A DNA stretch of 6,866 bases from Paracoccaceae bacterium (lineage in GTDB: Bacteria; Pseudomonadota; Alphaproteobacteria; Rhodobacterales; Rhodobacteraceae), in assembly GCA_902525995.1 (NCBI GenBank), contig CABZJG010000098.1, positions 1 through 6,866 of the forward strand. Direction: 5' to 3'. Positions within the stretch are counted from its first letter, which is position 1. Each line of letters begins with the position of its first letter. Position numbers and translations under genes: made by a program. The notes beneath the pieces are model-generated. The model searched no databases and had not been told where the DNA came from. It saw only the letters and a program-made list of their open reading frames with translations. Positions 5,880-6,866 of this stretch are shown here, piece after piece.

Positions 5880-6536
5880 ATGGCCCAGCTTGGGGATATG
5901 AGTAAAGACAGCTTTTCGGGCGCGTTCTACTTCCCAACCATGGTGTTCAACATATCCTGCTCTGACCATATAGCTTTAAACGACTATCTTATAAAGTGTA
6001 TTTATACCGAACGTGAGCGTGACGGTAAGGGCATCGAGCGGTCCAATTTCCGCAAGCTTGGAGGGTGGCACAGCCATAATAATCTTCACAAGGAGCAGGC
6101 TTATAAACCTCTAACAGACCGGGTGCATCAAGCAGGCCGCCGCATCTCACAGTATCTTGGGTATCATTCTGGCAAGCACCTTACGGTTGGAACTATGTGG
6201 TCGATCATTAATGCGCCTGGAAGTTCGAACAAGGCGCATATTCATCCCGGTTCTCATTGGAGCGGCGTCTACTATGTGCATGCTCCGCAAAACGCCGGGG
6301 ATATAGAGTTTACCGATCCGCGCACATCTCACATCATGGACCAGCCAGACTTCGAGCCAGGCAAGCAGCGCAGCAAAGAAAACTGGACCAAGGTGCGCTT
6401 TACACCAAAAGCAGGCAAGATGATAATTTTTCCAAGCTGGCTTTACCACGGCGTAGACCCGAACATGTCGGATAAAACTGGCAAAGACGGTGAACGTGTC
6501 ATCATTAGCTTCAACATGTCGCAAAAGGGTGGATGA
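5880..6536 (+). CDS. Putative 2OG-Fe(II) oxygenase (TIGR02466 / 2OG-FeII_Oxy_5-like)
   Basis: 218 residues, about the usual size for this family, complete and without a signal peptide. The family look is clear. There is an N-terminal YFPTMVF strand (17-23) and a GGWHSHNNLH segment (61-70). The double-stranded beta-helix core follows, with HIHPGSHWSGVYYV (120-133), IEFTDPR (142-148), and a C-terminal FPSWLYHGVDPN (184-195) plus ERVIISFN (205-212). His120/His122 and His190 are the likely iron ligands, and Arg206 is placed to bind the 2-oxoglutarate carboxylate; these assignments follow the superfamily pattern and are not proven. Such enzymes hydroxylate or oxidise a substrate using O2, Fe(II) and 2-oxoglutarate; the substrate of this family is unknown to me. 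Members occur in marine bacteria and in phages. It is coupled to the following acetyltransferase gene. Confidence 0.85.
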   Translation: MAQLGDMSKDSFSGAFYFPTMVFNISCSDHIALNDYLIKCIYTERERDGKGIERSNFRKLGGWHSHNNLHKEQAYKPLTDRVHQAGRRISQYLGYHSGKHLTVGTMWSIINAPGSSNKAHIHPGSHWSGVYYVHAPQNAGDIEFTDPRTSHIMDQPDFEPGKQRSKENWTKVRFTPKAGKMIIFPSWLYHGVDPNMSDKTGKDGERVIISFNMSQKGG

Positions 6537-6866
6537 TGGCAAAGCTCTGCGTTGATAGGTTTGTAGAAGCAGATCGCCAAAGTATTTGCCGTTTGGCTCG
6601 TTGTGCACATAAAGAAAGTGCGTTTTCGGATATTACTTTTTGTGATGCCAAGTTGTTCAGAGCTTTTGATAATGTGCTTGAAGAGCCTGATACCTATCTT
6701 GGTTTGAAGGTGAGCCTTGGGAATGAGATCGTGGGGTTTTGCTACGCGCTGCTTGGAGGGTATTACATGGGTGCGGATGCAAAAGTTGTCACTGTTATTG
6801 CTATTACAACATCACCGGTAATTCGTGCTGGTATCCTCGGCGGCAAAGCAGCCCTTCGTCTTACGC
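6536..6866 (+). CDS. 3'-partial GNAT-like N-acetyltransferase, runs off the right edge
   Basis: The frame is open from the ATGATG at 6533-6538 to the window end (about 110 residues, no stop). The N terminus (RFVEADRQSICRLARCAH) and the following HKESAFSDITF fit the first strand and helices of a GNAT fold. NEIVGFCYALLGG (64-76 from the first ATG) fits strands 2-3. VVTVIAITTSPVIRAGILGG (85-104) fits strand 4 followed by the acetyl-CoA pyrophosphate loop, in a variant form (R-A-G-I-L-G-G rather than Q/R-x-x-G-x-G/A). The acceptor substrate is unknown. The ATG at 6536 is preferred because AAGGG (6525-6529) is 6 bases upstream; the one at 6533 would be only 3 away. With 6536 the start shares one base with the oxygenase stop (TGATG), a hallmark of translational coupling. 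Confidence 0.7.
   Translation, partial: MAKLCVDRFVEADRQSICRLARCAHKESAFSDITFCDAKLFRAFDNVLEEPDTYLGLKVSLGNEIVGFCYALLGGYYMGADAKVVTVIAITTSPVIRAGILGGKAALRLT

Noticed and set aside
6147..6608. Minus-strand frame opposite the oxygenase and GNAT genes
   Set aside because: It is the antisense shadow of two genes with clear domain motifs.
1..6866. CRISPR array or insertion sequence
   Set aside because: No regularly spaced repeats of 25-40 bases, no cas-like protein, no transposase-like frame and no terminal inverted repeats with target duplication were seen.

Overview
The window looks like alphaproteobacterial, probably roseobacter (Rhodobacterales), chromosomal DNA. This rests on the tRNA-Thr sequence, a 5'-partial gene at the left edge whose first residues recall a roseobacter protein family (from memory), and moderate base composition. 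No rRNA or marker gene is present, so the taxonomic call is an inference.

Layout. Positions 1-79 (minus) hold the start of a gene that runs off the left edge. A complete tRNA-Thr(TGT) lies at 257-332 (plus) with a recognisable promoter. About 600 bases (333-924) without a gene follow, with an AT-rich hairpin, a terminator-like hairpin, a CCATCA repeat cluster and a C10 tract. Two genes then read on the minus strand. One is a small stand-alone cyclic-nucleotide-binding-domain protein with a C-terminal coiled coil (925-1329). The other is a very large gene (1679-4795) for a 1038-residue protein with four recognisable parts: N-terminal SIR2 NADase-like domain, STAND-type P-loop NTPase, TPR-like helical repeats, and a C-terminal segment that reads like a cold-shock (OB-fold) domain. 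A further 1.08 kb without a convincing gene (4796-5879) contains tandem hairpins, three spaced AAACTAGC repeats and AT-rich DNA. The right end (plus) carries a 2OG-Fe(II) oxygenase-like gene (5880-6536), overlapped by the start of a GNAT-like acetyltransferase gene that leaves the window.

The centre of interest is the SIR2-STAND-TPR protein. Its architecture matches single-gene anti-phage defence proteins of the Avs5 / SIR2-STAND kind: a sensor region recognises a trigger, the NTPase oligomerises, and the SIR2 domain destroys NAD+ to stop infection. The likely active-site residues (Asn111, His157) and the Walker motifs are intact. The cold-shock-like tail is unusual and suggests a nucleic-acid-sensing or RNA-binding element. 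The cyclic-nucleotide-binding protein just downstream could be an accessory factor or an unrelated neighbour; the sequence does not decide. The oxygenase/acetyltransferase pair is translationally coupled and probably acts as a separate unit. A tRNA gene beside accessory DNA suggests an island boundary, but no integrase and no second copy of the tRNA 3' end is visible here.
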